36,724 nt of DNA from Paracoccaceae bacterium (GTDB taxonomy: Bacteria; Pseudomonadota; Alphaproteobacteria; Rhodobacterales; Rhodobacteraceae): positions 1 to 36,724 of the forward strand of contig NYTV01000036.1 of the NCBI GenBank assembly GCA_002683685.1, in the 5' to 3' direction. Below the pieces are notes generated by a model. That model did not search any database and was not told where the DNA came from. It worked only from the letters and a program-made list of their open reading frames with translations. Shown here piece by piece: positions 36,027 to 36,724 of this stretch (within the stretch, counting starts at the first letter, position 1; each line of letters opens with the position of its first letter). The position numbers and the translations under genes are program-made.

Positions 36027-36724
36027 ATGAGCTTTATGAAAAATATTCTTGGCAGCGCTGCCGCTGTTGCTTTGAGCGCCACGGCTGTTGTGGCTGACCC
36101 TGCTATCATTTTTGATCTTGGCGGGAAGTTTGACAAATCCTTCAACGAGGCTGCCTTCCAGGGTGCGCAGCGCTGGGCGGAGGAAACTGGCGGGTCTTTC
36201 CGCGAGATTGAACTGCAAAATGAGGCGCAACGCGAGCAAGCTTTGCGGCGCTTTGCGGAAGCTGGTTCCAATCCGATCGTTATGGCCGGTTTCGCCTTTG
36301 CCGATGCGCTTGGAAAAGTGGCGCCAGATTATCCTGATACTAAGTTTGCGGTGATCGATGTGAACTGGCTAAGCATGCCCAATGTGCGCGGCATCGGTTT
36401 TAACGAGCATGAAGGCTCTTACCTTGTCGGCATGTTGGCTGCACAGGCGTCTGAAACCGGTACTGTCGGCTTCGTTGGGGGTATGGATATCCCACTGATC
36501 CGTCGTTTTGGCTGTGGCTTTGCGCAGGGCGTCAAGGCGGTTAATGGCGATGCAACAATCATTGCCAATATGACCGGTACAACCCCGGCCGCATGGAATG
36601 ATCCAGTTAAAGGCTCTGAGCTGACCAAAGCGCAGATCAGCCAAGGCGCAGATGTGGTCTTTGCCGCGGCTGGCGGTACGGGCGTTGGCGTTTTGCAAAC
36701 AGCGGCTGATGAGGGCATTTTGTC
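36027..36724 (+). CDS. BMP family ABC transporter substrate-binding protein, 3' end beyond window
   Basis: Periplasmic binding protein, first 232 codons only. The start ATG follows GGGAG at 6 bases. Residues 1-23 are a Sec signal peptide (MSFMKNILGSAAAVALSATA, cleavage after VVA). The mature part shows the basic membrane protein (BMP/PnrA-like) pattern: IIFDLGGKFDKSFNEAAFQG, NPIVMAGFAFADAL, EGSYLVGMLAAQASETGTVG and FVGGMDIPLIRRFGCGF. Members bind purine nucleosides or related compounds for ABC import; the ligand here is not determined. No permease gene is visible, as it would lie past the window end. Confidence 0.92.
   Translation, partial: MSFMKNILGSAAAVALSATAVVADPAIIFDLGGKFDKSFNEAAFQGAQRWAEETGGSFREIELQNEAQREQALRRFAEAGSNPIVMAGFAFADALGKVAPDYPDTKFAVIDVNWLSMPNVRGIGFNEHEGSYLVGMLAAQASETGTVGFVGGMDIPLIRRFGCGFAQGVKAVNGDATIIANMTGTTPAAWNDPVKGSELTKAQISQGADVVFAAAGGTGVGVLQTAADEGIL

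Noticed and set aside
1..36724. CRISPR array, transposase, integrase, toxin-antitoxin or defence island
   Set aside because: No repeats, mobile-element proteins or defence-type domains were seen; nearly all the sequence is assigned to core genes.

Overview
The window looks like an ordinary chromosomal segment of an alphaproteobacterium, most likely Rhodobacteraceae (Roseobacter group) with moderate GC. The basis is gene content and order: hom beside glpX, the soxBDAG sarcosine oxidase operon, dnaG-rpoD, nrdR-ribD-ribE-ribB-ribH-nusB, rsmI-yraN-gshB, lppC-glnD-murJ and usp-nfuA-rimI. No rRNA, tRNA, insertion sequence, CRISPR array, phage or plasmid gene was seen.

Layout. 1-3.4 kb: the 5' end of glpX with a disturbed start, homoserine dehydrogenase, a tiny lipoprotein diverging from a TetR regulator across a palindrome-rich gap, and a pirin. 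3.7-6.8 kb: a beta-hydroxyacid dehydrogenase, an unrecognised membrane protein and glutamate dehydrogenase. 7.0-9.0 kb: pssA-dgkA-psd, which makes phosphatidylethanolamine and recycles diacylglycerol. 9.1-14.1 kb: soxBDAG (sarcosine to glycine), running directly into dnaG. 14.1-18.2 kb: dnaG and rpoD, separated by a strong hairpin terminator. 18.4-24.5 kb: nrdR and the riboflavin genes, then nusB and an esterase-like gene. This riboflavin block is split by an inverted, decayed capsule-export remnant. 24.5-26.8 kb (minus strand): rsmI, a broken yraN and gshB. 26.9-32.4 kb: lppC, glnD and murJ. 32.4-36.7 kb: a rhomboid-fold protein without its catalytic residues (minus strand), trpS, a UspA-type protein, nfuA behind a clear promoter and a 15-bp palindrome, rimI, and the start of a BMP-family substrate-binding protein that runs off the window.

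Functionally this is a core-metabolism region: amino-acid and nitrogen metabolism (hom, gdh, glnD), C1/methylated-amine use (sox), membrane lipids, replication and transcription, flavin synthesis (sarcosine oxidase is itself a flavoenzyme), glutathione and Fe-S maturation. I found no convincing undescribed multi-gene system. The points most worth a second look are the chimeric kpsS/kpsC pseudogene inside the riboflavin block, the frame breaks in yraN and glpX, the palindrome upstream of nfuA, the degenerate catalytic sites in the rhomboid and in the second domain of RibB, and the GANTC cluster in front of rpoD.
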